NCBI GenBank assembly: GCA_964646605.1
Contig: CAZYEX010000107.1
Span: 1 to 64,000 of the forward strand
DNA from: SBAX01 sp964646605
GTDB taxonomy: Bacteria; Planctomycetota; Phycisphaerae; UBA1845
Direction of reading: 5' to 3'
DNA: 64,000 nt
The position numbers and the translations under genes are program-made. The notes below the pieces were generated by a model. The model saw nothing but the letters and a program-made list of their open reading frames with translations. It had not been told where the DNA came from and made no database searches. Positions 7,730-17,800 of this stretch are shown here, in pieces (the stretch's first letter is position 1; the number at the start of each line of letters is the position of its first letter).

Positions 7730-8526
7730 CTCGATTTGAGGTCATCACGCTCGCGGACGCACGTCCGCGCGGGCTGACCCTTGACCCTTCGCGTCAAGGG
7801 GGGCAGCCCGCGGCTCGCCACGGGTACGTTCTGCTCGAAACCGTGATTGCGACCGGATTGCTTATCGTGGGACTGGCCGTGATCGGGGCGCAGATTCAAG
7901 AGTCGGACACGTCGATCCGAAAGATGCGACTGCGCATTCACGCCCTGGAACTGGCCGAGCAACATCTCGCCCAACTGGATTTGGGACTCATCGAGTTGGA
8001 CTCCGTGGACGAGGTGCAGGAGGGCGACTTCGGACCGCGCTATCCGGATTACGGTTGGCGGCTCACCACCGAACCGACGGCGATCGAACAGATGTTCCGG
8101 TTGACGCTGGAGGTGCTCTACCTGCGGCGCCCCGAGCGCTATCAGGAAGACGATTTCGAACACGACGAGGCCGACGTTCTCCTTACGACGTACGCGTTTC
8201 GGGTCGCGCCGCAAAAGCTGGACTTGCGGGCCGACTACGGACTGAGCGAGGAGGAGTTCGACAAGGTCAGCACCACCCTCGCGGACTCGGGGATTCCCAA
8301 CCTGGATGCCAACTCTTTCGACCCCACGATCCTGGCCAAGCTGGACTTCGAGCAAATGATCGAGGTGCTGCCGGTGATCCTGGATGCGATGGGCGTGGAG
8401 CTTGGTGATCTCACCGGGATGATCCCTCCGGAAGTGCTCGAACAGCTCAAGGAAAGCGGCGTACTCGACGCGGTGGAGGGGGGGAAGAAGCCCGACGACA
8501 AGGGAGGGGACAGCGGTGGGAAATAA
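7726..8526 (+). CDS. gspI: Minor pseudopilin, GspI-like, with a palindromic repeat in its leader
   Basis: 266 residues from a GTG that overlaps the gspH stop by 4 nt. The prepilin motif RHGYVLLETVIATGLLIVG starts at residue 32: Gly -1, Tyr +1, Glu +5. The leader before it is 33 residues, much longer than normal. Residues 15-31 are encoded by a 48-bp palindrome that also occurs in two intergenic regions of the window. No start codon lies in frame between the repeat and the prepilin motif, so translation must pass through it. The C-terminal part (after residue 165) is an acidic tail without a known domain. GspI pairs with GspJ and GspK at the pseudopilus tip. Confidence 0.8.
   Translation: MTRFEVITLADARPRGLTLDPSRQGGQPAARHGYVLLETVIATGLLIVGLAVIGAQIQESDTSIRKMRLRIHALELAEQHLAQLDLGLIELDSVDEVQEGDFGPRYPDYGWRLTTEPTAIEQMFRLTLEVLYLRRPERYQEDDFEHDEADVLLTTYAFRVAPQKLDLRADYGLSEEEFDKVSTTLADSGIPNLDANSFDPTILAKLDFEQMIEVLPVILDAMGVELGDLTGMIPPEVLEQLKESGVLDAVEGGKKPDDKGGDSGGK
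7769..7816 (+). repeat. Palindromic repeat family 1, copy A, inside gspI
   Basis: 48 bp. The outer arms GCGGGCT (7769-7775) and AGCCCGC (7805-7811) and the inner arms CCCTTGAC (7778-7785) and GTCAAGGG (7793-7800) are perfectly complementary. Copies B (50661-50708) and C (58913-58960) align without gaps, with 41 of 48 positions equal between A and C. Confidence 0.85.
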
Positions 8527-9601
8527 CGCGCTGTCCCGAATGATTCCAGGGCTATCTGCGGCCCGTGTAGCGTCACCCCTTGTGGGTGGCGCGGAGCGCC
8601 CCAGCGCCCCGCGCATCCATCACGGGGGCACATTGCGCCGGCGCGGCGTGACGCTGCTGGAGGTCGTCCTAGCCATGGGATTGCTCGTCGTCCTGTTCAC
8701 CATGACCTTCTGGTTCTATTCGTCGAGCATGGAGACGAGTCGGAACGGAACGACGGAGGTCGACAAACTGCGCCTCGCGCGAGTCGTTCTGGAACGCATG
8801 GCGACGGAGATCCGCCAAGCCGGAATGCGAACCGCCGACGACGGTCTGGGTATCCACGGCGACAAGGAACGGGTGTGGATTTCAACGCTTCGGGTTCCCA
8901 CGAAAGAGACGACGCGCAAGCGCTCCTCGCGCGAGGGTCCGGCGCCCTCGGAGTGGGACCTGGTCAAAGTGGAATACAAAGTTTCCCGCCACCCGGAGAT
9001 TCTGCACGAGGACGGGTACGAACAGCCGTTGGGGCTGGCGCGGGTGGAGACCTTGATCCCCCGGGCGATTCATCCGTCGATCGCGGCGCGGGGGCTGAAG
9101 GGCAAGGACGGGCAGACGCCGCAGGCAGACGGAGGGACTTCGGCCGAGGATGTCGCGGCGGAATTCGCAGCCGATGGAGAATCGGACGGCAACCAGCGAT
9201 CGCTGGAGTTGGATATCGCCTGGGAGGAGTTGTACGCCCCGGAGATTCACTATCTGCGTTTCTGCTACTACGACGGGTACAAGTGGTGGGACGACTGGCA
9301 AGTCACCGGCGAGAACCCTCTGCCGCAGTTGGTGATGGTGACGGTGGGGTTCGACGGTCATCCGCCATGCGGCGAGGAGTTCGGCCAGGACCGCATCAAC
9401 GAAGAGTTCTGCGAGTGCCTCAACAAGGACCCGGTGGACTGCGAGGCGCTCACCAAGGACCAGTTTTCGACCGTGGTGCGGGTGACGGGGGCCGATCCGC
9501 TGTTTCGCTCGCGGGTCAGCCGCGAAAGCCATGACTTGGTGAAGAAGATGGGCGGCGGCGAGGAACCATCCGACGAACCTGACGGCGGCGGGGGGCAGTA
9601 G
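8516..9601 (+). CDS. gspJ: Minor pseudopilin, GspJ-like
   Basis: 361 residues from the GTG at 8516, which has GGAGGGG 5-6 nt upstream and overlaps gspI by 11 nt. The prepilin motif is RRRGVTLLEVVLAMGLLVVL, with Gly -1 and Glu +5. As in gspI, the leader is unusually long (about 43 residues), and part of it (8567-8600) is encoded by a second palindromic repeat. A TTG at 8633 would give a normal short leader (MRRRG...), so the true start is not certain. The body carries a long beta-rich region and an EFCECLNKDPVDCE segment with three Cys. GspJ is part of the pseudopilus tip complex. Confidence 0.8.
   Translation: MGNNALSRMIPGLSAARVASPLVGGAERPSAPRIHHGGTLRRRGVTLLEVVLAMGLLVVLFTMTFWFYSSSMETSRNGTTEVDKLRLARVVLERMATEIRQAGMRTADDGLGIHGDKERVWISTLRVPTKETTRKRSSREGPAPSEWDLVKVEYKVSRHPEILHEDGYEQPLGLARVETLIPRAIHPSIAARGLKGKDGQTPQADGGTSAEDVAAEFAADGESDGNQRSLELDIAWEELYAPEIHYLRFCYYDGYKWWDDWQVTGENPLPQLVMVTVGFDGHPPCGEEFGQDRINEEFCECLNKDPVDCEALTKDQFSTVVRVTGADPLFRSRVSRESHDLVKKMGGGEEPSDEPDGGGGQ
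8567..8600 (+). repeat. Palindromic repeat family 2, copy A, inside gspJ leader
   Basis: GCGTCACCC (8570-8578) pairs with GGGTGGCGC (8584-8592) around a 5-nt loop. The 33-bp stretch is matched by 45797-45829 with two mismatches. Confidence 0.8.
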
Positions 9602-9602
9602 C

Positions 9603-11543
9603 ATGGTTCGAGCACGCCACGCGGTCATCCTACCGGTCATCCTGATTGTGCTCGTGCTGATCGGGCTGCTGGGGGCGATGTTCTCGTTTCGCGTCCACGC
9701 CGACGTAGCCTCGGTGCAGGCCGTCGCCAATCGTTTTCAGACCACGCTCGCGGCCCAGGCGGGTGTGGAGGCCGTGAAGCTGCTGCTCCGCACGGCGCGG
9801 TTTGACCGCACCCAATGGTATCACAACCCCGAGGCCCTTCACCGGGTCCTGGTTTGGGCCCAGGGTGAGGATTCGCGCAGCGCGGGAACGACCGACGAGT
9901 TGGAGGAGACGCGGGCCTACCGCTTCAGCATCGTGGCCGACGACCCGACGGACGATGAGCGCTACATTCGCTTCGGAATCACCGATGAGGCCTCGAAGTT
10001 GAACCTCAATGCGGCCACTCCCGCGCAACTGCTGACCCTGGTCGAAACCGTGGCGGTCACGGATTCCGAAGGCGAGGAGGCGGTCCAGCCGCAGGCGATC
10101 GTGGACGCGATCGTGGATTGGCGGGATGCGGACAATAAACCCAACGGCGAGGCTGCGGACACGGAGGGAGAGTATTACCTATCGCTGGACAAGCCCTATG
10201 GCGTGAAGAACGGTCTGTTTTCCAGCGTGGAGGAGTTGTTGCTGGTGAAGGGCGTGACGGGGTCGGTGCTCTACGGCGAGGACTTCGACCGCAACGGTTT
10301 GCTCACCCCCAACGAGGACGATGGCGATGATTCCTTCCCTCCCGACAACCGCGACGGCGAGCTGACCCGCGGGCTCTATCCCTATGTGACGGTCATGTCC
10401 CGCGAAACCGATGTGGACGCGGAAAACCGAAAGCGAATCTACCTGTTCACCGACGAGGGGATGCTGAAGAAAGCTCTGGAGGACGTTTTCCCGGACCGCA
10501 AGGACGTGATCGACTTCATCGCGGCCGTGACCCGTACGGGTCCGGTCGGACCGGGCGGGAGCGGGAAGCCCGGCGGTTCGACACCCAAGCCGGGATCGGG
10601 GGGTAAACCGGGCGACCCGACGGGTCAACCCCCAGGGACCAAACCGGGCACCACCCCACCGCCGACGACCCCGCCGACAGGGCCGGCGACGGGGCCGCAG
10701 CCCCCTCGGACCGGGGTGACCGCTCCGACCACGCCTCGACGACCCGCGAGCGGTGGAGCAACTCCGGAGGTCAAGCCGCCGCCCAAAAAGAAGGCCCAGG
10801 ACCCCGGCGCAACGGTGCCGCCTGTGGGTCGGGGGCGCGGGTCACAGCAGCCCGCACCCGCGAGTGGACCGAAGTCGGGCACGCCCAAACCTCCGACGCC
10901 GGGCACTCCACCGATCACGCTGCCTGCGGGCGATGCGGGACAAGACGAGGCGACGCCGCCCGTGGATGAACTCGAAAACCCGCCCGTTCCGCGAGGAACG
11001 GGTGAAGGTGCAAGCGGGCCGACGCCGATTCGATCTCCAGCATCGTTGCTGTGGCCGCGGATGATTGGAGATCAGCCGCATCCCAGCCCGTTGACCGAGG
11101 AAGACCTGCCGGTGCTGATGGATCGCCTGACCACGCGATCGCCGAAGGAACGAGAGGTGAGGGGGCTTATCAACATTAGTACGGCCTCTCGGGAGGTCCT
11201 CAAGTGTCTGGAGGGTCTGAAAGAGGAGCAGATCAACGGGATCATTGCGGCACGGGATGTCCTGGAAGCGGAGGAACTGGCTACGCCTGCCTGGGTGGTC
11301 ACACAAGGGATCGTGGATGTGGGGACGTTCGAACTGTTCGCACCGTACGTGACCGCGCGCGGGCAGCAGTTCACCATCGAGTCCTTGGGTTATGCCGACC
11401 ACATGGGGATGGTGACGAGGTTGCAGGTCGTGGTGGACATGGTTGGCCCCATCGCCAACACGATCTACTACCGCGATATCAGCTATCTGGGGGGCGCTTT
11501 TCCGATCCGCGAAGAAGATAAGGAGCAGGTCCGTGGCCGCTAG
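9603..11543 (+). CDS. gspK: Pseudopilus tip protein, GspK-like, with long Pro-rich insertion
   Basis: 646 residues. A single N-terminal hydrophobic helix (VILPVILIVLVLIGLLGAM) lacks the Glu at +5, which is the hallmark of GspK. Residues 120-230 contain the first helix-hairpin-helix region (KLNLNAATPAQLLTL), including the DWRDAD calcium motif. A second HhH region (LINISTASREVLKCLEGL) starts near residue 520. Between them, residues about 311-486 form a Pro/Gly/Thr/Lys-rich, probably unstructured linker that normal GspK proteins (about 320 residues) do not have. The start lies 1 nt after the gspJ stop. GspK caps the pseudopilus tip. Confidence 0.88.
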   Translation: MVRARHAVILPVILIVLVLIGLLGAMFSFRVHADVASVQAVANRFQTTLAAQAGVEAVKLLLRTARFDRTQWYHNPEALHRVLVWAQGEDSRSAGTTDELEETRAYRFSIVADDPTDDERYIRFGITDEASKLNLNAATPAQLLTLVETVAVTDSEGEEAVQPQAIVDAIVDWRDADNKPNGEAADTEGEYYLSLDKPYGVKNGLFSSVEELLLVKGVTGSVLYGEDFDRNGLLTPNEDDGDDSFPPDNRDGELTRGLYPYVTVMSRETDVDAENRKRIYLFTDEGMLKKALEDVFPDRKDVIDFIAAVTRTGPVGPGGSGKPGGSTPKPGSGGKPGDPTGQPPGTKPGTTPPPTTPPTGPATGPQPPRTGVTAPTTPRRPASGGATPEVKPPPKKKAQDPGATVPPVGRGRGSQQPAPASGPKSGTPKPPTPGTPPITLPAGDAGQDEATPPVDELENPPVPRGTGEGASGPTPIRSPASLLWPRMIGDQPHPSPLTEEDLPVLMDRLTTRSPKEREVRGLINISTASREVLKCLEGLKEEQINGIIAARDVLEAEELATPAWVVTQGIVDVGTFELFAPYVTARGQQFTIESLGYADHMGMVTRLQVVVDMVGPIANTIYYRDISYLGGAFPIREEDKEQVRGR

Positions 11544-13146
11544 ACCGCCGCCTCGTAAGGTCGTCGCCATCGACTGGGATTCGCGGACGCTGCGCGTTGT
11601 TCATGCGTTCGTGGGCAAGCGGGGGATCAAAATCGACCGGATTCTGTCGGCGGCGATTCCCGGCGACCTGGAGTTGGGCAACCCCGAACTGTTGGGTCGG
11701 CACATCCGGCGGGTTCTGGATCAAGAGCAGATTTCGACCCGGCACGCGGTGGTGGACATACCGCGTGACCAGGCCATTCTCAAGAGCATGACGCTCCCGT
11801 CGCTTGCCCCCGGGGAACTTCCGGGGATGGTGGAGATCCAGATCGCCAAGGAGCTTCCCTTTCCGGCGGGCGAGGCGGTGATCGACTTTACCTCGACGCC
11901 CGCAGCGGAGGCGGGGCGGTCGGATGTTTTGGTTGCGGCGGTGCGGCGGGAGGTGGTCCGGCACTATGAGGCCACGCTCGACGCGGCGGGTTTGAAGCTG
12001 GATCGCATCGGTCTTCGTCCCTATGCCAACGCTTTGGCCGTCCGGGAACTGCTCAAGCACGCCATGCCGGAACGGGTGGTGTTCATCGACGTTCGCCCGA
12101 ACTTGACGGAAATCGACGTCTTGCGGCATGGGTGCCTGGCGTTTTCGCGGGCGGCGTCGGTGGTGGTTCCGCGCGATTCGGGGGGTGGGCGGGTCGCCCC
12201 GCGGTTGTCGCTGGTGAAGGATTTGCCGGGTGAGACGGGCGACGAGGCCGAGGCGCCTGTGACGCTGGGTTTGATACGGCCGCCGGAGGCCGGGGCGGTG
12301 ATCGCCTCGCTCCTGGTGGAGGTCACGCGGTCGATCGAAGCCTACCGGGCGTCGGACCCCGGGGCGGTGATCGACCAGGTGGTCATTGCGGGCGACTCGG
12401 GCGTCGAAGAGGCGCTGGGCGAGGCGATCCAGAAGCGTCTGGGGACGCCGACGGAGCTGTACAACCCGGCCGGGTCGTTCGGTTGGGAGCCGGATGAGGG
12501 GGCCGCGGCCGCGGGGTTCTCCTCGACTTTGGGACTGGTCTTCGGTCAGGCAGCGACGGGATCGCTGCACTTCGATTTTCTGCATCCCAAGAGGCGGGTC
12601 TCGGTGGCGCAGGAACGCCTGCGGAAAGCGCCGATTGCGGCGGCCATCGGTGTGTTGTTCCTCACCGCGGGCGGCGTCGCCCTGGCGCAATTCACGAAGG
12701 AGGATCGCCGGACGCTCGCCGCCATCGAGGAGAAAATCGGGGAACTCGAAGGACGGCGCAGCGAGAATCAGAAGTTCGCGGCCTTCATGGAGAAGGTTCG
12801 CGGGTTCGACGGCGAACAGCATGTCTGGGTGGACGTGCTGTATGACGTCATCATGACCCTGCCGACGACGGAATCGTTGGTCATCACGCAATTGGAAATG
12901 CACCAGGAAGAGGGTCGGCTGACGGTGAAGACGAAGGCCAAGGATCGCAACACGGCCACGGACGCGGTCCGCCGCTTAGAGGAGTTTCGGCGTGAAAACC
13001 GGGACCGGCCGCGGTTCAAGGCCCTTGCCGGAGCGCAGTCGGAGAAGAAAGGCGAGAAATACCCCTCTTTTCAGGACTTGAAAGTCACCATCCTGCCCGA
13101 CGTAGGCGGGAAAAAGGAGACCCCCAAGGGCGGGTCGGATCGCTAG
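11533..13146 (+). CDS. gspL: GspL-like protein (PilM-type ATPase fold plus PilN-like periplasmic part)
   Basis: 537 residues from a GTG at 11533 with AGGAG just upstream, overlapping gspK by 11 nt. The N-terminal 350 residues have the actin-like fold of PilM/GspL: VVAIDWDSRTLRVVHA as the first phosphate loop, then AILKSMTLPSLAPGELPGMV and ELPFPAGEAVIDF, which is typical of PilM. A membrane helix (APIAAAIGVLFLTAGGVALA) lies at about 366-388, followed by a coiled coil and a ferredoxin-like periplasmic part resembling PilN. The protein would link the cytoplasmic ATPase to the platform. A classical GspL has the same order, so PilM and PilN are naturally fused here. Confidence 0.85.
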   Translation: MAARPPPRKVVAIDWDSRTLRVVHAFVGKRGIKIDRILSAAIPGDLELGNPELLGRHIRRVLDQEQISTRHAVVDIPRDQAILKSMTLPSLAPGELPGMVEIQIAKELPFPAGEAVIDFTSTPAAEAGRSDVLVAAVRREVVRHYEATLDAAGLKLDRIGLRPYANALAVRELLKHAMPERVVFIDVRPNLTEIDVLRHGCLAFSRAASVVVPRDSGGGRVAPRLSLVKDLPGETGDEAEAPVTLGLIRPPEAGAVIASLLVEVTRSIEAYRASDPGAVIDQVVIAGDSGVEEALGEAIQKRLGTPTELYNPAGSFGWEPDEGAAAAGFSSTLGLVFGQAATGSLHFDFLHPKRRVSVAQERLRKAPIAAAIGVLFLTAGGVALAQFTKEDRRTLAAIEEKIGELEGRRSENQKFAAFMEKVRGFDGEQHVWVDVLYDVIMTLPTTESLVITQLEMHQEEGRLTVKTKAKDRNTATDAVRRLEEFRRENRDRPRFKALAGAQSEKKGEKYPSFQDLKVTILPDVGGKKETPKGGSDR

Positions 13147-13177
13147 GTTCCCGAGAAGCGACGCGGACGAATAGGAC

Positions 13178-14776
13178 ATGGATCGGCGGCAACGAATCCT
13201 GGCGGCGTTGTTCGGCTCGGCGGCGATCTACGCGCTGGCCGCGGGGGTCGTCTATCCGCGCTGGATTCAACCGCTTCTGACTCTCGACACGCGAATCACC
13301 GAGCGAAAGATGGTCCTGGACAAGCTACAAGCGGAGGCCGACGCCGTCGAGAAGTCGCGGTTCGACTACAAGACCCTGGCAGGTCGAATCGGCTCCTTCG
13401 ACGCGGGGCGAGTGGAGACGGATATCCGTGAGCGCCTCAATCAGTTGATTGACAAATACAAGCTGACTGACTCGGGCGTATCCCCAAGCCGGCCCGTGGA
13501 GGATCGCAAGACGGGTTTGCTCACCAGCGCCATCACCGTGTCGGCTGTCGGGACGTTGGAATCGGCGGTCTCTTTTCTCAAGGAGGTGGCCGAACTCCCC
13601 CATCTCGTTCGGATCGGGAATGTGTCCCTGTCGCCGTCGGGCGGACCGAGGAAAGCGACGGAGAAGGACCTGCGCTTGAGCCTCCGCGTGCCGCTGGAAG
13701 TGTGGGTGCTGCCCCAGAATCCGGTCGTGGGGAAACTGCAAGATACATCGCTGGCGCGGCCTCAGACCGTGGTGCGGCACGAGCCGCGAGATTACTCGGA
13801 AATCTGGAAGCGCAAGCCGTTCTCGGATTGGGTTCCGCCCATCCCCTTGAAGGCGACGATCGCCCGGCCCATTAACGTGGAGAAGGGGCAGCCGGCGACG
13901 TTGGAAGGAACCGCTTCCGGCGGCGACGGCGAATACATCATCAGTTGGTCGCCCACCGAGGGATTGAGCGACCCGATCAGTCTTCGGCCTACGGTGAATA
14001 CGTCCGTGGTGGGCACGACGACCTACACGTTGAGCGTCACCGATGGAACGCCTACGACAGCGACGGCTTCGACCTCGGTGACCATTCGCGAGCCCAAACC
14101 GCCCGAGACGGTGGCGGTGAAGACGGAACCCCCACCGACTCCTCCGCCGGTGGACACTCGACCCAAGCCCTGGCCCGACGGGAGACAGATGCAAATCCGC
14201 ATGACCCTGCTTCGCAGCATGGGTTCGGAACGCATCGACGAGTTCATGGTCTACAACAATAAGTCCAGGCAGATCAACTACTACAAGATCGGGGACGAGT
14301 TCGACGGCGGCGTGTTGGAGTACGTTCACCAGTTGGGCGGAGTGGTTCGGCGGGCGGAGGATTACTTTGTCTATCCGCTGGGTTCGATGCTCGATCAGCA
14401 CGTGGACGCGAAATCGGCGGCGGAGTACCCGGAATTGCAAACGGCTGCGGATCGGTTGAGGGAGGCACGAAGGAAACTGCCCCCATCGCCACCCAAGCCC
14501 GCCGAGCCCGAGAGCAAGCTAGATTTGGAGTCGCCGGAGGGATCGAGCGGAGTCGTTCCGCCTTCCGGTGCGGAGGTCGTGCCGGGGCCCGCTCTGATTC
14601 CGGGTGATGTACCGACACAAACAACGATCGTCGCTCCGTCGGCGGAGGGCGGCAATGACGGTGCGAGCAAGCCGGCGGAGCCGGCCCCGGACGAGGCGCA
14701 GCCCGCGCCGACCCAGCCCACGCGACCGAAAACGCGTCAACCGCCGCCGCGGCCCATCGGAAAAAAACGTCCGTAG
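13178..14776 (+). CDS. gspM: GspM/PilO-like protein with an added PKD-like domain
   Basis: 532 residues. One N-terminal helix (AALFGSAAIYALAAGVVYP) is followed by a coiled coil and a PilO/GspM-like alpha-beta part up to about residue 200. Residues about 225-305 then form a PKD/Ig-like domain: YIISWSPTEGLSDPISLRP with TTTYTLSVTD is the typical signature. A further small domain (about 345-410, MQIRMTLLRSMGSERIDEFM onward) might play the GspC/PilP role of binding the secretin, but this is only inferred from position. The C-terminus is Pro-rich. PKD domains are not usual in platform proteins. It lies 31 nt after gspL. Confidence 0.7.
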   Translation: MDRRQRILAALFGSAAIYALAAGVVYPRWIQPLLTLDTRITERKMVLDKLQAEADAVEKSRFDYKTLAGRIGSFDAGRVETDIRERLNQLIDKYKLTDSGVSPSRPVEDRKTGLLTSAITVSAVGTLESAVSFLKEVAELPHLVRIGNVSLSPSGGPRKATEKDLRLSLRVPLEVWVLPQNPVVGKLQDTSLARPQTVVRHEPRDYSEIWKRKPFSDWVPPIPLKATIARPINVEKGQPATLEGTASGGDGEYIISWSPTEGLSDPISLRPTVNTSVVGTTTYTLSVTDGTPTTATASTSVTIREPKPPETVAVKTEPPPTPPPVDTRPKPWPDGRQMQIRMTLLRSMGSERIDEFMVYNNKSRQINYYKIGDEFDGGVLEYVHQLGGVVRRAEDYFVYPLGSMLDQHVDAKSAAEYPELQTAADRLREARRKLPPSPPKPAEPESKLDLESPEGSSGVVPPSGAEVVPGPALIPGDVPTQTTIVAPSAEGGNDGASKPAEPAPDEAQPAPTQPTRPKTRQPPPRPIGKKRP

Positions 14777-14873
14777 AACGGTCGGGTTTTGAGGCGAGAG
14801 GGCGGGGAGTGGGGTATAAGAGGGGACGGCGCTGGGAGGCGTCGCAAAGCCGAGACATGCAGGAGATAGGATC

Positions 14874-17800
14874 ATGAGCTTCCCGCTTGACCGAATTCCG
14901 CAACGGCGTTGGGCGGTTGTCTGGATTGTATTCGCCACGGTCTACGGTTGGACGCGGGCGGATGTGCGCGGGCAAGAGCCGGCCCCGCCTACCCAACCGG
15001 CGCAACCCGGCGAGCGCCCGAAAACGCCGCGGCAGCGAGCTACGACTCCACGAAAGTCCCCCGAGCCCAAGCCCGCCGATGCGGCGCCGCAGGACGCGGC
15101 GAAGGAAGCGGTGCCCGCCCCGACGGTGCCCCCGCCAGCAGTTGCGCCGCAACCCGTGGAACCCACAACGGGGGCTCCGGCCGGAATTCCTGGTCGAGTC
15201 GAGGAAGTCCGTGATGTCGTCAAGCCGCAGCCCGAAGGGGTGCAGGACCCCGGGGCGTCGGAAACTCCCAAGAAACCAGAGGATGGGGAGACGGACGCCG
15301 CCAAGCGAGTGGAAGAGGCGCGAAAGGCCGCGGCCCAGCGCGCCGCAGCACGACGCTCGCGTACGGGCGGCGACGCGGCGACTCCGCCGGGAACGGGTCA
15401 GCCGACGACACCCGGTGCCATACCACCGTCACCCACTCCCTTCAACCCGCCGCCGGACCTGACCGCCGAGGGACAGCACGATCCCTCCGGACCCTCCACT
15501 ACCCTGAACATCGCTCCGGTCGAGAGCAGCATTCCGCCGGAACAGCGGGAGTACGGATTCAGTATCAAGGACGGAACGTATGAGGATTTGATCGCCGGAT
15601 TCGCCCGCCAGACCGGATTGGGCGTCATCGGCGACGCGCCCAAGGACGGCAAGTGTACCTTCATCACCACAGAGAAGCTCACCTTCGATTCGGCGCTCGC
15701 CCGGGTGAGGATGCTGCTGTTCAACTACAAACCCAACGAGCCCTATTGGATTCTCCGCGAGGAGAACAACCTCAAGGTCGTTCGCGTCACCGACGTCTAC
15801 CGGATTCTGTCCCGCGACCGCATGTTTTCGAGCGTGGACGAGTTTCGCCGAGCCGGTCTGTCCGTGGATGAGTTGGCCCTGGTGATTTACACGCCCAAGT
15901 CGGGCTCGGTCGCGGACTTGCGGCAGGTGCGTGACTTCCTTCCCGACTATGTTCGGGTCACGCCGCTCGAGGACCAGAACCGGGTAAGCATCTTCGCCCT
16001 GGTCAGCGACATCGAGAAATACCTGGGGCTGATCGACTTTTTCGCGGGCAGTCATACCGATCCACGAACGATCAAGCGGATCGAGGTGCATCATCTACTG
16101 GCCAACGACGCGATCACCAAGCTGCGCTCGCTGATGGACCTGGACGGCGGCGGCGTGCCGGGCAAGCCCGCGGGCGCCGCAGCGTCGAAGCGCGCCGTGC
16201 AACCCAGCGCCTTGGATAGCATGGCCGAACCGCCGGTCAGCATCATCGCCGACGACGTGCAAGGGATCCTCATCGTCCGGGCCATGCAGAGCAAAATCGA
16301 CGAAATGGAAATGCTGCTCCCGTTGCTGGACGTGGATACCTCGTCCGCCACCGCCCGGCCCGTAGTGATCAAGGTGCTGCACGTGGACGCCAACGAAATG
16401 ATTTCCACCGTGCAGCAGATTCTCGGCGCCGGAGGCGGCGCGGGCGCTGCCCCCGTCCCCAAAGCGCGAAAGACCAAACGCGGCTCGTCCACGACTCCCG
16501 CCACCCCTCCGCCCAGCTCGCCCTCGTCGCCGGGCGGGGCGTCGTCGGACAGCATCACGATGTTCCCGCACCCCTCCGACAACGCCATCATCGTTCTGGC
16601 GGACGAGGAGGGCGTAGCTCGCGTGCGGGAGTTGGTGGCCCAGTTCGACGTTCCCGCACGGGGCGAGCCGGTTCGGATTCCGCTGGCCCACGCCGACGCC
16701 AATGAAGTTCTCAATACGGTGACCGCGGTCATGGGAGCGCCGGCCAGGGCGGGCAAGCCGGCCCTCGACCGCTTCACCCTGATCGTTGACCCCACGGGCG
16801 ACGCCCTCTGGTTCTCCGGAACGGAAACGGACTTGGGTAAGGTTCGAGAGTTGATCGCGATGGTGGATACGCCCGATGCGCCGGTTTCGCTGCGCACGGT
16901 TATCTGCGTTTATCAGCAGGCGAGCTTCCTGGCGGACATGCTGCGGGAGTTCGACAACACGAATCCGGGTTCCGCCGCGCCCGCGGCCGCTACCAAGAAG
17001 CCCAAAACCAAGCGCGCCAGGGCCGCTCCGGCATCCAAGTTCACGCCCAACGATGCCCAGAAGAAGCTGTTTATCGTGTGTACCGACGACGAGTGGACGC
17101 GCTACGAGTCGCTCATCCGCGAGTTGGATCGGCCCGCCGACATGGGCGAGGCGTTTGTGCGCTTGCCCGTCGAACACATCGATACCAATGCGGCCATCGA
17201 ACGGCTGAACGTGTTTTTCAGCTCTGCCAAGGGGGCCGAGCCGGCCCCGAACCTGGTGGCGGGCGACGGTGCGATTCTGGCCGTGGGGGTCGATCCCCAG
17301 GAAGTGGACCGCATCAAGGTCTTCCTGCGGGAGATCGACAAGCCGACCACGTTCGAAAAACGCACCTTCGAGATTCGTCATGCCAACGCGGCGGATATCA
17401 AGGCCGCCATCGAGACCCTGATCGCCGACATGCCCGCCACCGCCGCGCCGCGGAAGCGTGGCAAGGGCGAGGCTGGAAAGGGCGGAGGCGTGGGGTCGTC
17501 GGTGTCGCCGGAGATGACCATCGTGCAGCTTGGGCAGAAGCTGATCGTGCAAACCACCCCGGATCGGATGGAGGAGGTCGCCAAACTCGTCGAGGAGTTC
17601 GACGTCGAGGAGGCTAAAACGGAACTCAAGGTCTACGCCGACTTCCCGCCGGGGACCAACATCGAGGGCATTTCCGACACGATCCAGTCGGTCTTCACCA
17701 GCACGGGCAAGGGCGGGAAGCGGGCGGGGAGGGAAGGGGCCGCGGGCGGCGAGGCGTTGAAGTTGATTCCGCAACCCGCGTCGGGTCGCCTGGTGGCGAT

